DNA of 64,000 nt from Sphingobacteriales bacterium. GTDB lineage: Bacteria; Bacteroidota; Bacteroidia; Sphingobacteriales; Sphingobacteriaceae. The stretch lies in the NCBI GenBank assembly GCA_028288165.1, contig JAQBOG010000036.1, forward strand, positions 75,202 through 139,201, in the 5' to 3' direction. This document shows, piece after piece, positions 8,072-17,460 of the stretch (its first letter is position 1; the number at the start of each line of letters is the position of its first letter). A program made the translations under genes and the position numbers. The notes below the pieces were generated by a model that had not been told where the DNA came from, ran no database searches, and worked only from the letters and a program-made list of their open reading frames with translations.

Positions 8072-9748
8072 ATGAGCGAAGAAAGATCATTGAATTTTAT
8101 AGAAGAGATTGTTGAGGAAGATATCCGCAATGGCAAAAATGATGGAAGAGTGCTTACACGTTTTCCTCCTGAACCGAATGGCTATCTACACATCGGACAT
8201 GCAAAATCCATTTGTTTGAATTTCGGATTAGCGCAAAAATATAATGGTAAAACTAACTTACGGTTTGATGATACAAATCCTTCTACAGAGGAGACCGAAT
8301 ATGTTGACAGTATCAAAACCGATGTTAAATGGTTAGGTTTTAATTGGGATAAAGAGTTATACTCATCAGACTACTTTGACCAGTTATTTGATTTCGCGGT
8401 AGCATTAATTAGTAAAGGGCTTGCTTACGTGGATGATAGCACAGCCGAAGAGATAGCCGCATCAAAAGGCACACCAACAGAACCGGGTAAGCCAACCCCA
8501 AATCGTGATAGAAGTATTGAAGAGAATCTTCAACTGTTCAATGAAATGAAAGACGGTGTTTATCCGGATGGCGCCAAAGTTTTAAGGGCAAAAATTGATT
8601 TGGCAAATTCGAATATGCATTTAAGAGATCCATTAATGTACCGTATTAAATGGGCTCATCATCACCGTACGGGTGATAAATGGTGCATTTATCCGATGTA
8701 TGATTTTGCTCATGGGCAATCTGACAGTATTGAAGAAATTACACATTCCATATGTACGCTTGAGTTCATTCCGCACCGTCCTTTATATGAGTGGTTTATA
8801 GACCAGCTAAATATATTCCCATCAAAGCAATATGAATTTGCACGCTTGAACATGACGTATACCGTCATGAGCAAACGCAAATTATTACAACTTGTTAACG
8901 AAAAACATGTTACCGGCTGGGATGATCCGCGAATGCCAACAATAAGTGGTTTGCGCAGACGGGGTTATACACCTTTATCAATCCGTAATTTCTGTGAAAA
9001 AATCGGCGTTGCGAAAAGGGAAAACATCATTGACGTTAGTTTGTTGGAGTTCTGTATTCGCGAAGATTTGAATAAATCTGCATGGAGAAGAATGGCGGTA
9101 CTTGATCCAATTAAATTGGTGATTACTAATTATCCGGAAGGACAAACAGAAATTTTAATCGGAGAAAACAATCCAGAAGCTGAAGACGGAGAAGGCAACC
9201 GCGACATCCCTTTTACTAATGAAATGTGGATTGAACGCGAAGATTTTATGGAAATTCCTCCTAAAAAATTCTTTCGGTTAGGTGTTGGTTTATCGGTTCG
9301 TTTAAAGCATGCCTATATTGTGAAGTGCGATAGTTTTGTTAAAGATGAATCTGGAAATGTAACCGAAATTCATTGTACGTATTTCCCGGAATCAAAAAGC
9401 GGAAGTGATACCAGTGGGATTTCTGTAAAAGGTACCATTCATTGGGTAAGCGCACAAAACGCTAAAACTGCCGAAATCCGCTTATATGATCGCTTGTTCA
9501 AAGTCGAAGATTTATCAATTGAGGAAGGTGACTTTAAAAATTATATTAACCAGGATAGTTTACAAGTGATCAAAAATGCGTTTGTTGAACCGGATCTATT
9601 AAATGCTCTTAATCAAAAATCAATTAACGAGCACATACGTTATCAATTTATCCGTAAAGGATACTTCGCCTTAGATGATGACTCTACTCCTGAAAACCTT
9701 GTTTTTAATAGAATTGTAACATTGAAGGATGCGTGGACTAAAAAGTAA
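8072..9748 (+). CDS. glnS: Glutaminyl-tRNA synthetase
   Basis: This class I synthetase has 558 residues, close to the 554 of E. coli GlnRS. The HIGH signature is at residues 40-43 inside [14 protein letters not shown], the form that marks GlnRS rather than GluRS. The KMSKS equivalent is VMSKRK at 265-270. The C-terminal part forms the two beta-barrel anticodon domains. It charges tRNA-Gln with glutamine in the cytoplasm. It is transcribed alone, divergent from the B12-subunit gene, and is followed by a clear terminator. Confidence 0.97.
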   Translation: MSEERSLNFIEEIVEEDIRNGKNDGRVLTRFPPEPNGYLHIGHAKSICLNFGLAQKYNGKTNLRFDDTNPSTEETEYVDSIKTDVKWLGFNWDKELYSSDYFDQLFDFAVALISKGLAYVDDSTAEEIAASKGTPTEPGKPTPNRDRSIEENLQLFNEMKDGVYPDGAKVLRAKIDLANSNMHLRDPLMYRIKWAHHHRTGDKWCIYPMYDFAHGQSDSIEEITHSICTLEFIPHRPLYEWFIDQLNIFPSKQYEFARLNMTYTVMSKRKLLQLVNEKHVTGWDDPRMPTISGLRRRGYTPLSIRNFCEKIGVAKRENIIDVSLLEFCIREDLNKSAWRRMAVLDPIKLVITNYPEGQTEILIGENNPEAEDGEGNRDIPFTNEMWIEREDFMEIPPKKFFRLGVGLSVRLKHAYIVKCDSFVKDESGNVTEIHCTYFPESKSGSDTSGISVKGTIHWVSAQNAKTAEIRLYDRLFKVEDLSIEEGDFKNYINQDSLQVIKNAFVEPDLLNALNQKSINEHIRYQFIRKGYFALDDDSTPENLVFNRIVTLKDAWTKK

Positions 9749-9762
9749 ATAACCTCATTCCG

Positions 9763-9792
9763 GCCCTTCTTCTAGAAAGGAGAAGGGCTTTA
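9763..9792 (+). terminator. Intrinsic terminator of glnS
   Basis: GCCCTTCT (9763-9770) pairs with AGAAGGGC (9781-9788) across a 10-base loop and is followed by TTTA. It begins 14 bases after the glnS stop codon. Confidence 0.8.
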
Positions 9793-9905
9793 TAGCTTAC
9801 ATCACAAATTCTTCTATGTTATTGGGAGTTATTACTAATCGCAAAAACACATAATATTTTGCGTATCGAATCGCAAAATACGATGATTTAAATTTTGAGA
9901 TCCTA

Positions 9906-10715
9906 CTAAAGATACTTTCTATATAAGTTATAAAGTACCCTTTTATCTTCATCTGTAAGAATGGGTGTAATATCCGATTGGATAAAATGCAACTTAAATG
10001 CTCTGATTGCTGCGGTCATATCAGATGTGTTATAACCAATAATTCTCAAAGCATCTTGCGGATTAAAACTTTCAGGAACAGTATCTACGAAGAACGCATC
10101 TTGCCAAAGTCCAAACCCTTTTTCAGAAAGCTTTTGCCATGGGAAATAATTACTCGGATCTGTTTTGCGGGCCGGGGCAATATCGGCATGGCCAATAAAG
10201 TTTGCAGCGGGAATGTTATAACTCTTTTTTAAGGTGGCTAATAAAGTCATTAGGCTATTTACCTGTATTTCCGAAAAAGGAGAAAGGCCATCATTATCCA
10301 GTTCAATACCTATTGATACTGAATTAATATCATTCACATTTCCCCATCTGGCAACTCCACCATGCCAAGCTCTTAAATAATCATTCAATATATGGTAAAC
10401 TTTGCCATCGCCTCCAATTATATAATGAGCACTTACCTGTGTCTTCGGCATAGTAAACGTTCGCAGAGTCTGTTCTGACGATTTTTGCGCAGTGTGATGA
10501 ATAATTACAAAATTGGGTTTCCGTAAGTTAAAATTGGTGGTTCCTATCCAATTTTTATCTAAAGTATCTGGCGCTTGCTTTATAATTTTTGCGAACGATT
10601 TTGCTTGGCGTTTATATATTTTATTTGTTGGAGCATATGGGTTTGAACTACAGGATGCAAACGCCATCAACACAGAAAATGAAATGAGAAGCGAGTATTT
10701 ATTTTTTAAATTCAT
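9906..10715 (-). CDS. N-acetylmuramoyl-L-alanine amidase, lipoprotein
   Basis: The 269-residue protein begins with a lipoprotein signal (lipobox FASC, Cys22). An Amidase_2 domain follows: FVIIHHTA, SAHYIIGGDGKVYHI and IGHADIAPARKTDP supply the zinc-binding His residues and the catalytic region of the AmpD/PGRP fold. It should cut the bond between MurNAc and the stem peptide, from an outer-membrane or periplasmic lipid anchor. The last 60 residues look like a helical peptidoglycan-binding domain. It is transcribed toward glnS (convergent). The GH26 gene upstream has its own terminator, so the two are separate units. Confidence 0.92.
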   Translation of the reverse strand: MNLKNKYSLLISFSVLMAFASCSSNPYAPTNKIYKRQAKSFAKIIKQAPDTLDKNWIGTTNFNLRKPNFVIIHHTAQKSSEQTLRTFTMPKTQVSAHYIIGGDGKVYHILNDYLRAWHGGVARWGNVNDINSVSIGIELDNDGLSPFSEIQVNSLMTLLATLKKSYNIPAANFIGHADIAPARKTDPSNYFPWQKLSEKGFGLWQDAFFVDTVPESFNPQDALRIIGYNTSDMTAAIRAFKLHFIQSDITPILTDEDKRVLYNLYRKYL

Positions 10716-10727
10716 GTAAGGCTAAAC

Positions 10728-10775
10728 AAAAATGATCTGTTGTAAAGTTAAATTGAAAACTTTACAACAGATCAT
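10728..10775 (-). terminator. Long perfect hairpin, terminator of the GH26 gene
   Basis: An 18-base perfect stem (10732-10749 with 10758-10775) encloses an 8-base loop and is followed on the minus strand by TTTTT. It lies 20 bases past the GH26 stop and just ahead of the amidase gene. Confidence 0.85.
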
Positions 10776-10794
10776 AATTATAGACGATGTTGTT

Positions 10795-11937
10795 CTATTT
10801 AATTTTATACAAGTTCGGTAATTCGTTTTCAAATAAAATATAATCATTCTTATAAAATTTTATAAAGTCGGTCTCCGCCGGATGACCTTTGAAAGGAGCA
10901 TAAAAATGTTTTGGATTATCAGATGCATTTCGCCAAACTAGCACATAGGCCAAACTCAATTTTTCTTTCCTTAGTACCGGTAATAGCTTTTCTGTAAACC
11001 AGGTGGAGTCGGTAATGCTTTCTAAGCCAGTTTCAGTAAATGCAGCTAATTTTTTATTGGATTTAGCAACATCCGCAACGATCTTAAGCTTTTTAGCAGC
11101 AATATCATAGTTAGCGCCATCACGACCCATATCTGCATAATTATCTGTTCCTAACATATCTACGAAATCGTTTCCCGGATAACGCTCTAAAAATTCTGCC
11201 TTCGTATTGAAGGTGCAATCTGGTGAAAATGCATATAAAAATGTATGAACTTTTAAATCATCACGTAGATAATTAACGGTGAATTTCCATAAATCTGTAA
11301 ATTGTTGAGGAGTACAATGTGATTTACCCCACCAAAACCAATCGCCATCAAACTCATGAAAGGGTCTGAAAATTAAAGGAATTTGTTTACCGTCTTTTCC
11401 CTTTAGCGATTTTGCTAAATCAGCAATATCCTGAAGCAGCTTTTTGTAAACGTCGTGCTTTACACCACCCGGAATAATTTGCTCAACGCCTCTAACCGGA
11501 TCCTTCTCCCAATAAAAACTGCCTTCAGTTGCAGGATTACGAAGATGCCAAGCCATTGTTACCACACCGCCACGGTTATAAGTGTCTGTTATTAATTTGC
11601 CAAGCCTTGCTTTTTCGTTTTCTAGTCTTTCGCCCTTGGCAAAAGCTAAGCCTGAAAAATCTAAACCAATAACAGCGGGATGCGAGCTGGTAACATCTTT
11701 TACATCACTTCTGTTATCCCCTTTTGTCCAGGTATGTCCATAAGCGGTAGCATCTTGATGCCCGAAAAGAATGTGTTTTTTTGAAAGTTTTTGCAGGTTA
11801 TAGTATAATGCCGCTGTCTCATCAGTTGCCTGCTTATCCACCATTTTTTTTCTTATTTTATCATAAGGGTTTGCTTTTGCAATCGAAGCGGAAATTGTGA
11901 GCAATATTACGGTGAAGAGTATAAATTGACGAACCAT
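10795..11937 (-). CDS. GH26 beta-mannanase, secreted
   Basis: Beta-1,4-mannanase of glycoside hydrolase family 26. The likely start is the Met at 11937, giving 380 residues that open with a clean signal peptide (MVRQFILFTVILLTISASIA); an upstream ATG at 11970 would add 11 residues ahead of the signal and is less likely. The acid/base Glu195 is in FRPFHEFDGDWFWWG and the nucleophile Glu302 in AAFTETGLES, both typical of GH26. It hydrolyses mannan or mannooligosaccharides in the periplasm or outside. There is no SusC/SusD pair nearby, so it is not in an obvious polysaccharide utilisation locus here. A possible Bacteroidota promoter lies just upstream. Confidence 0.92.
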   Translation of the reverse strand: MVRQFILFTVILLTISASIAKANPYDKIRKKMVDKQATDETAALYYNLQKLSKKHILFGHQDATAYGHTWTKGDNRSDVKDVTSSHPAVIGLDFSGLAFAKGERLENEKARLGKLITDTYNRGGVVTMAWHLRNPATEGSFYWEKDPVRGVEQIIPGGVKHDVYKKLLQDIADLAKSLKGKDGKQIPLIFRPFHEFDGDWFWWGKSHCTPQQFTDLWKFTVNYLRDDLKVHTFLYAFSPDCTFNTKAEFLERYPGNDFVDMLGTDNYADMGRDGANYDIAAKKLKIVADVAKSNKKLAAFTETGLESITDSTWFTEKLLPVLRKEKLSLAYVLVWRNASDNPKHFYAPFKGHPAETDFIKFYKNDYILFENELPNLYKIK

Positions 11938-11969
11938 AGAGTGACAATAAAGAGTTAATGAAACAGTCA

Positions 11970-11997
11970 CAAAAATATCTGTTTCTCTTCAGGGCAA
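11970..11997 (-). promoter_or_regulatory. Possible promoter of the GH26 gene
   Basis: On the minus strand a -7 box TATTTTTG (11977-11970) matches TAnnTTTG. A TTG (11997-11995) lies 17 bases upstream, slightly short of the usual 19. The start codon at 11937 is about 30 bases downstream. Moderate support only. Confidence 0.4.
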
Positions 11998-12070
11998 TTG
12001 ATGGATAAAAGCATATTTATAATACTATTTTTCTTTCCGGATATTATTCTTGTGACAAATTCCAGCGTCG

Positions 12071-14227
12071 TTAAAGATTTTCTAAAAAATATTGAGTGAT
12101 TTTATTGAAGAGATGAACCCGATCCTTTCCCCTTACGTTGTGTTCATGACCCGGATAAACGTAGAAATCAACCTGTTTGCCTTTGTCGACTGCAGCCTTC
12201 AAAAACATCATACTGTGTTGTAAAACCACAACAGCATCTTGAGCGCCGTGGATGATCAAAAGTTTACCTTTTAGACTGTCGAGATGATTAATCACATTGC
12301 TTTTTTTATATCCTTCGGGATTTTGCTCTGGAGTATCCATATAACGCTCGCCATACATAATTTCGTAATATGACCAATCAATAACCGGCCCTCCAGCAAC
12401 TGCTGCTTTAAATACGTTCGGATGTCGGGTCATCATCGAAGTTGTCATAAACCCGCCATAACTCCAGCCAATTAAACCCAATCTATTGGTATCAACATAA
12501 GCTTGCGTTTTCAAAAAGGCCACACCTGCTAACTGATCTTCTAGTTCAATATCTCCTAATTGCCTGAAGGTGGTTTGCTCAAATTTCTTTCCCCGGTTCT
12601 CTGTTCCGTGCGGATCAATTGTAAAAACTACATATCCTCTTTCTGCCATGTATTGGAACCATAAATCGCCAGTTCCTCCTTTCCATGAGTTGGTAATTAA
12701 TTGAACATTAGGGCCACCATATTGATAAACTATTGTTGGATACTTTTTAGTAGCATCGAAGTCTGTTGGTTTGTAAAGCCGGCAATACAAGTCATCACCA
12801 TTATTCTTGATGCTGAAAATTTGCATTTCACCTAGTTTGTAATCTTTTAAAGGGTTAGCTGCTTCTAGGAGTGTATTCAGTTTTTTACCATCTGTATTAT
12901 AAACTTCCCATTTTAATGGGATGCCTGTATTACTGAAACGATTCAATATTAAAGTTCCATCTTCATTCACCGTCGCATTATTCGTTCCGCTTTCTTTGCT
13001 CAAACGGGAAGTTTTACCAGTTTTTAGCTCAACACTGCAAAAGTCTCTGTTAATCGGGCTATTTATGGTTGATGTAAAAATTAATTTTTGGCCATCCAAA
13101 TTGAAACCGTCTAAGCTGGTAACATCCCAGTTGCCTTTCGTGAGTTGCTTGATTAATTTTCCGCTAGCATGATATAAATACAAATGATTATGGGCATCCC
13201 GATAGGATTGCCAAATAAATTGCTCCGGATGGTGCTTCACGAATACCATCGGGTTTACAAGCTTCACGTATTTATCATCTTTTTCTTCAAAAAGTGTTTT
13301 TTCGAAGGCTCCAGTTAAGGCATTATAGCAATTAAGCTTCATGTGGTTTTGATCACGGTTTAAAACCGCAATAAAAACGTGAGCTTCATCTGGGCTCCAG
13401 GAAATATTTGTCAGGTATTGTTCTTTCGGTTCACCTGTATTTAGAAAAATGGTTTTTTTACTCGAAACGGAATACACACCAACGGTTACTTCATGACTTT
13501 TACCCCCTGCCATCGGATACTTTACATTTTTAGTAGTTGCTGGTTTTGTGCTCCAATCAATTACCGGATAATCAGTTACCATGCTTTCATCCATTCGGTA
13601 AAAAGCTAAAAAATTTCCTTTAGGTGACCAAAATGTTCCTTTTGTAATCCCAAATTCATCCCGATGTACACTTTTACCATTAACTATACCTTCGTTTTTA
13701 TCATCAGTTATTGCTTTGATAGTTTTCCCATCAGATATATACAGGTTATTCTTTAGAGTAAAGGCAGTATGGTGTTGAATCGCTTCCTCATCTGTGTTCT
13801 GGGCATCTTTAAGAATCAATTTATCTGCAAGCACGTTCAATCTATCTACTTTCAAATCATACATCAAAACTTTTTGATCCAAGTCAAAAGAAAATGTATT
13901 TGGAGATAGCCAAATAATAGTTGGCATCCTGCTAAGTGTTTTAGAAATATTTAAAGAGTTAAGACGGCTATTTACTTTTTTCAAGGAAACAAGATCAGTT
14001 TCAAGGCCAGTCAAAGCATCCTTCTTCACGATCACCTCTTCTTCAAAAGTCTTTTTTGTATACGATAGACTATTGGGGCCTTTCATCCATTGTAAGTCTT
14101 TGAATGTTTTAGGAGCTAATGAAGTATTTACATTTAAAAATGCATCTTCCATAGTCAGTGTTTTATTCTGAGCAATACAAAAAGATGCGATAAAGAAGAG
14201 GTAGACGGTAGCTAAAAATTTATTCAT
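12071..14227 (-). CDS. Dipeptidyl peptidase IV (S9B), exported
   Basis: This 718-residue protein has a signal peptide (MNKFLATVYLFFIASFCIAQ). A DPPIV-type beta-propeller covers about residues 60-490, and an alpha/beta-hydrolase domain follows. The nucleophile is Ser589 in GWSYGGF, the acid Asp664 in GAQDAVV, and the base His in GHEHNV (694 or 696). DPP IV removes X-Pro or X-Ala dipeptides from peptide N-termini, in the periplasm here. It stands divergent to the dipeptidyl peptidase III gene, across a 690-base region that holds two small-RNA-like units reading toward it. Together the two enzymes suggest peptide nutrition. Confidence 0.94.
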   Translation of the reverse strand: MNKFLATVYLFFIASFCIAQNKTLTMEDAFLNVNTSLAPKTFKDLQWMKGPNSLSYTKKTFEEEVIVKKDALTGLETDLVSLKKVNSRLNSLNISKTLSRMPTIIWLSPNTFSFDLDQKVLMYDLKVDRLNVLADKLILKDAQNTDEEAIQHHTAFTLKNNLYISDGKTIKAITDDKNEGIVNGKSVHRDEFGITKGTFWSPKGNFLAFYRMDESMVTDYPVIDWSTKPATTKNVKYPMAGGKSHEVTVGVYSVSSKKTIFLNTGEPKEQYLTNISWSPDEAHVFIAVLNRDQNHMKLNCYNALTGAFEKTLFEEKDDKYVKLVNPMVFVKHHPEQFIWQSYRDAHNHLYLYHASGKLIKQLTKGNWDVTSLDGFNLDGQKLIFTSTINSPINRDFCSVELKTGKTSRLSKESGTNNATVNEDGTLILNRFSNTGIPLKWEVYNTDGKKLNTLLEAANPLKDYKLGEMQIFSIKNNGDDLYCRLYKPTDFDATKKYPTIVYQYGGPNVQLITNSWKGGTGDLWFQYMAERGYVVFTIDPHGTENRGKKFEQTTFRQLGDIELEDQLAGVAFLKTQAYVDTNRLGLIGWSYGGFMTTSMMTRHPNVFKAAVAGGPVIDWSYYEIMYGERYMDTPEQNPEGYKKSNVINHLDSLKGKLLIIHGAQDAVVVLQHSMMFLKAAVDKGKQVDFYVYPGHEHNVRGKDRVHLFNKITQYFLENL

Positions 14228-14375
14228 TTGACTATTATGATTCGATAAACAAAAAGGAGTTGATAGAATAACAAGTTACATTTTACGATATCAATATAGA
14301 ATAAAATATTTTTTTAAATGTTGAGAGGAAAAAATTAGAACAAACAAACCCGGAAATGCTCGTAAAAAAAGCTGT

Positions 14376-14414
14376 AAAAAAAAAGTCTCCGACTCGGGGA
14401 GAGTGGAGACTTTT
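14376..14414 (-). terminator. Terminator hairpin of unit A
   Basis: AAAAGTCTCC (14381-14390) pairs with GGAGACTTTT (14405-14414), and an inner ACTC/GAGT extends the stem around a GGGGA loop. On the minus strand it runs into nine T. It could also act weakly on the plus strand. Confidence 0.85.
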
Positions 14415-14433
14415 AAACTAACCAATTATAAAC
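14376..14433 (-). ncRNA. Putative small RNA or leader, unit A (about 57 nt)
   Basis: The unit has a perfect Bacteroidota promoter 5' of it and a strong terminator as its 3' half, so a transcript of about 57 nucleotides is predicted. Its 5' single-stranded part contains AATTGGTTAGTT, exactly complementary to a segment of unit B upstream. It lies about 150 bases ahead of the DPP IV start, so it could instead be an attenuating leader for that gene. No Rfam family is assigned; expression is inferred, not shown. Confidence 0.5.
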
Positions 14434-14438
14434 CGATA

Positions 14439-14469
14439 CAAATATAAGGAACTAAATCATTTTAGCAAA
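14439..14469 (-). promoter_or_regulatory. Bacteroidota promoter of unit A
   Basis: On the minus strand TTTG (14469-14466), a spacer of exactly 19 bases and TATATTTG (14446-14439) match the consensus TTTG-N19-TAnnTTTG perfectly. Transcription should start near 14433. Confidence 0.75.
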
Positions 14470-14521
14470 CGAAAGAATAAAGATTTAACAAATATTTAAC
14501 GTTTAAGGAATTCCTTAAAAC

Positions 14522-14550
14522 AAAAAAGTCTCTCATGAAACATGAGAGAC
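14522..14550 (-). terminator. Terminator hairpin of unit B
   Basis: GTCTCTCATG (14528-14537) pairs perfectly with CATGAGAGAC (14541-14550) around a 3-base loop. On the minus strand the stem is followed by six T. Confidence 0.85.
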
Positions 14551-14573
14551 CTTGGTTGCAATTGGTTAGTTAG
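14522..14573 (-). ncRNA. Putative small RNA or leader, unit B (about 52 nt)
   Basis: A TATATTTG box (14586-14579, minus strand) is followed by about 23 bases and then a strong terminator, so a transcript of roughly 52 nucleotides is predicted. Its 5' part contains AACTAACCAATT, the exact complement of the AATTGGTTAGTT in unit A. The promoter is less perfect than that of unit A. Units A and B are tandem, same-strand and of similar size and plan, both with GTCTC/GAGAC in the stem. Confidence 0.45.
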
Positions 14574-14578
14574 TTGAT

Positions 14579-14605
14579 CAAATATATACATAAATATGAT
14601 TCAAA
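14579..14605 (-). promoter_or_regulatory. Probable promoter of unit B
   Basis: On the minus strand TATATTTG (14586-14579) is a consensus -7 box. The nearest TTTG (14605-14602) is 15 bases upstream instead of 19, so the -33 element is doubtful. Confidence 0.45.
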
Positions 14606-14918
14606 CCACATTTTTTGAAAAATTTCTCAAATTGAGATTCCAATTTTAATGATCTTAAAGAACAACTCACCTGATACTAGGAATTCTCCAATTTTAGGTT
14701 TTTAATGTGATTCGTGATTTAATTAAATATTCGAACTTGTTAATTCTGCATCTTTTGCACATCAATTTACTATGCATGCATTTTAATTTTTATGGATATC
14801 TATGTTTTGTGTACACATTTTTTATATTTGAAAAAAAATAATCGCATAGTTAGACGGCTACTTATTACATTTTATACGTCTACTTCAATTCAGATTTCTC
14901 ACATCTCAAACTTCTTAA

Positions 14919-16976
14919 ATGAAATATTCATCATTGTTAGTAGTTGCAGCATTATCTTGGAGCACAGCGGGATTTTGCCAACAAACCAAGCCAACTGCAA
15001 AGCCGATAAGCAAACCAGAAACTTTTATAGTGACAGCAGATGCGTTTGCAGATATTCAAGTATTGCGTTACCAGGTTCCTGGTTTTAACGAATTGAGCTT
15101 ACAGCAGAAGAAATTGTCATACTACCTTTCTCAAGCCGCTTTATCAGGACGAGACATTATTTATGATCAACACGGCAAGTACAACTTGTTAATCCGGAAA
15201 ACGCTCGAAAATATATACAATACCTATAAGGGCAACCGAACTTCAACTGATTGGAATAAGTTCCATGAGTACAGCGGACGATTCTTTTTCAGCAACGGGA
15301 ACCATCATCATTACGGAAACGAAAAATTTATTCCAGGATGCTCATTTGAATATTTTTCTGGATTAATTAAAGCATCTAACTTAAAAGGGTTGCCACTTGC
15401 AAAAGGAGAAACAGTTACCGCCTTTCTAAACAGAATCAAACCAATAATTTTTGATTTGAACTTTCAACCAAAAATGGTTGATCTTTCACCGAATACCGAT
15501 AACGTGGTGGCATCATCAAATAATTTTTATGAAGGTGTTACTCAAAAAGAAGTGGAAGATTATTATGCAAAGTTTGATACAAAAGGTGATGCGCCATCTT
15601 GGGGTTTAAATTCTAAATTGATGAAAGTGAATGGCCAATTAACCGAAAAAGTTTGGAAGGTTGGAGGCATGTATTCATCCGCAATCACACAAATTGTTTA
15701 TTGGCTTAACAAGGCGATTCCGGTTGCCGAAAATGCAAAGCAAAAGGATGCCCTTGAAAAATTAGTGAAATATTACCGCTCAGGAAATTTAAAAGATTTC
15801 GATGAATATAGTATTGCTTGGGTTGCTGACACTGCTTCGCGGTTAGACGTTGTGAATGGTTTCATTGAAGTTTATGACGATGCAATTGGCAAAAAGGCAA
15901 GTTTTGAAAGTGTCGTTTCAATCAAAGATTTAGAAGCTACCAAACGGATAAAAGCAATTGCAGACCAAGCTCAGTGGTTTGAAGATAATTCGCCTTTAAC
16001 TCCTGAACATAAAAAAAAGAAAGTAAAAGGCATCACCGCAAAAGCCATCACAGTTATAACCGAATCTGGTGCATCAAGCCCTGCAACTCCTATCGGGATA
16101 AATCTTCCAAATGCCGACTGGATTAGGAAGGAATACGGTTCGAAATCAGTTTCTTTAAGCAACATTGTTCATGCATATAATAATAAAGGGCAAAAGAGTG
16201 GTGTGTTAGATGAATTTGCTTATGGGGATGATGTAAAAGCGAGATTGCGCCAGTATGGAGCGCTAGCTTCAGATTTACATACGGATATGCACGAGTGTAT
16301 TGGTCATGCTTCTGGGCAAATAAATCCCGGAGTGGAAACAACCGATAAAACGTTGAAGAATTATGCGTCAACTTTAGAGGAAGCCCGTGCAGATTTGGTG
16401 GGCTTATATTATGTACTTGATCCGAAGCTGGTTGAAATTGGTGTGTCACCATCCATGGAAGTTGGTAAAGCCGGTTACGATAGTTACATCATGAATGGCT
16501 TGATTACCCAGCTTACCCGTATAAAACCAGGAAACAATTTAGAGGAAGCGCATATGCGTAATCGACAGTTGAATGCTAAATGGGTTTTCGAACAAGGGAA
16601 AAAGGATAATGTAATTGAATTGATAAAGGTTGAAGGTAAAACGTACACAAAAATCAATGATTATACGAAGCTCCGCCAGTTATTTGGCCAACTGTTACGT
16701 GAAATTCAACGCATCAAATCTGAAGGTGATTTTGCATCCGCAAGTAAATTAGTTGAAAATTACGGAGTAAAAGTAGATCAGGATTTGTTAACAGAAGTTG
16801 CAGCCAGATACGCTAAGCTAAACGTTAAACCTTATAGTGGTTTTATACAACCCAAGTTGATTCCCGTTATGAAAGGTAGTAATATTATAGATGTTAAGGT
16901 AGAATATCCACAGTCGTTCTACCAGCAAATGTTAGAATATGGTAAGAAATATTCTTATCTACCAGTGATGAATTAA
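14919..16976 (+). CDS. Dipeptidyl peptidase III (M49), exported
   Basis: This 685-residue protein starts with a signal peptide (cleavage near AGFCQQ). The M49 hallmark HExxGH is present as HECIGH (His458, Glu459, His463). The second zinc motif is EEARAD (487-492), against EECRAE in eukaryotic DPP III. These place it in peptidase family M49, which removes dipeptides from the N-terminus of short peptides. Its length fits the Bacteroidetes members, some of which are mislabelled dihydrofolate reductase in databases. It is transcribed divergently from DPP IV and ends at a terminator. Periplasmic location is inferred from the signal peptide. Confidence 0.93.
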   Translation: MKYSSLLVVAALSWSTAGFCQQTKPTAKPISKPETFIVTADAFADIQVLRYQVPGFNELSLQQKKLSYYLSQAALSGRDIIYDQHGKYNLLIRKTLENIYNTYKGNRTSTDWNKFHEYSGRFFFSNGNHHHYGNEKFIPGCSFEYFSGLIKASNLKGLPLAKGETVTAFLNRIKPIIFDLNFQPKMVDLSPNTDNVVASSNNFYEGVTQKEVEDYYAKFDTKGDAPSWGLNSKLMKVNGQLTEKVWKVGGMYSSAITQIVYWLNKAIPVAENAKQKDALEKLVKYYRSGNLKDFDEYSIAWVADTASRLDVVNGFIEVYDDAIGKKASFESVVSIKDLEATKRIKAIADQAQWFEDNSPLTPEHKKKKVKGITAKAITVITESGASSPATPIGINLPNADWIRKEYGSKSVSLSNIVHAYNNKGQKSGVLDEFAYGDDVKARLRQYGALASDLHTDMHECIGHASGQINPGVETTDKTLKNYASTLEEARADLVGLYYVLDPKLVEIGVSPSMEVGKAGYDSYIMNGLITQLTRIKPGNNLEEAHMRNRQLNAKWVFEQGKKDNVIELIKVEGKTYTKINDYTKLRQLFGQLLREIQRIKSEGDFASASKLVENYGVKVDQDLLTEVAARYAKLNVKPYSGFIQPKLIPVMKGSNIIDVKVEYPQSFYQQMLEYGKKYSYLPVMN

Positions 16977-16995
16977 GTTAAATATTATTTTTTGA

Positions 16996-17030
16996 AAGGC
17001 TATTCTTTTTCGAGGAGTAGCCTTTTGTTT
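16996..17030 (+). terminator. Intrinsic terminator of the DPP III gene
   Basis: AAGGCTA (16996-17002) pairs with TAGCCTT (17018-17024), with weaker pairing inward, followed by a T-rich tract. It starts about 20 bases after the stop codon. Confidence 0.75.
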
Positions 17031-17100
17031 TTAGCTCTTACCGACCTGAATTTAAGCCACTTTTCTCTGCCAAGTGTGAATTCGGCTATTTAATTTATGC

Positions 17101-17180
17101 TTTGGGCGTTCGGGCGGGCTTTCCGTTGCAATCTTTTTGCAGGTAGAAGCAAAAAGGATTTTCACTGCAATCCCTAACGC
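17101..17180 (+). repeat. Nested palindromic dispersed repeat, copy 1
   Basis: The copy begins TTTGGGCGTTCGGGCGGGC and ends CCCTAACGC, so its ends form a short inverted repeat (GGCGTT/AACGC). An inner hairpin CTTTTTGC (17133-17140) / GCAAAAAG (17149-17156) sits in the middle. Three other copies are at 18710, 58671 and 63171. It lies between the DPP III terminator and the OmpA gene. Confidence 0.9.
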
Positions 17181-17460
17181 AAAATCTAGCAAGTTTATAA
17201 AATGTTTTTATAAAGCATCTTTCCATGTCTGGTTCACACTTTTTGCGTGCAATTAATACTAAAAGTAAGTTCTTGTATTAAAGCCCCAGCTTACGAAGTG
17301 CCGTTGAATGTTTGATGTGTGAGCGCTGATGTGAAGCTTTGTTATTCAAACACGGCTCACTGGTATACTCCTTGTCTACTACTTCTTAATGCTTCACACT
17401 TTTAGCGTAAAATTCTAACAAGGTAAAACCAAACACAGTTTATAAATCAAAACTGATTTC

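Larger units (their letters stand above)
14228..14918. other. Divergent intergenic region between the DPP IV and DPP III genes
   Basis: No convincing protein gene lies in these 690 bases. They hold two tandem minus-strand units, each with a -7 box, a short transcribable stretch and a strong terminator hairpin, described separately. The stretch from about 14610 to 14918 is AT-rich and should carry the DPP III promoter, which I could not pin down. A 98-codon frame at 14792-15088 runs into the DPP III gene in another frame and is not credible. Confidence 0.7.

Noticed and set aside
10732-10775. Long perfect inverted repeat as the ends of a mobile element
   Set aside because: The arms are separated by only 8 bases and followed by a T-run after a gene, so it is a terminator.
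14792-15088. 98-codon frame before and across the DPP III start
   Set aside because: It overlaps the well-supported DPP III gene in another frame, has no signal or domain, and its composition is not protein-like.
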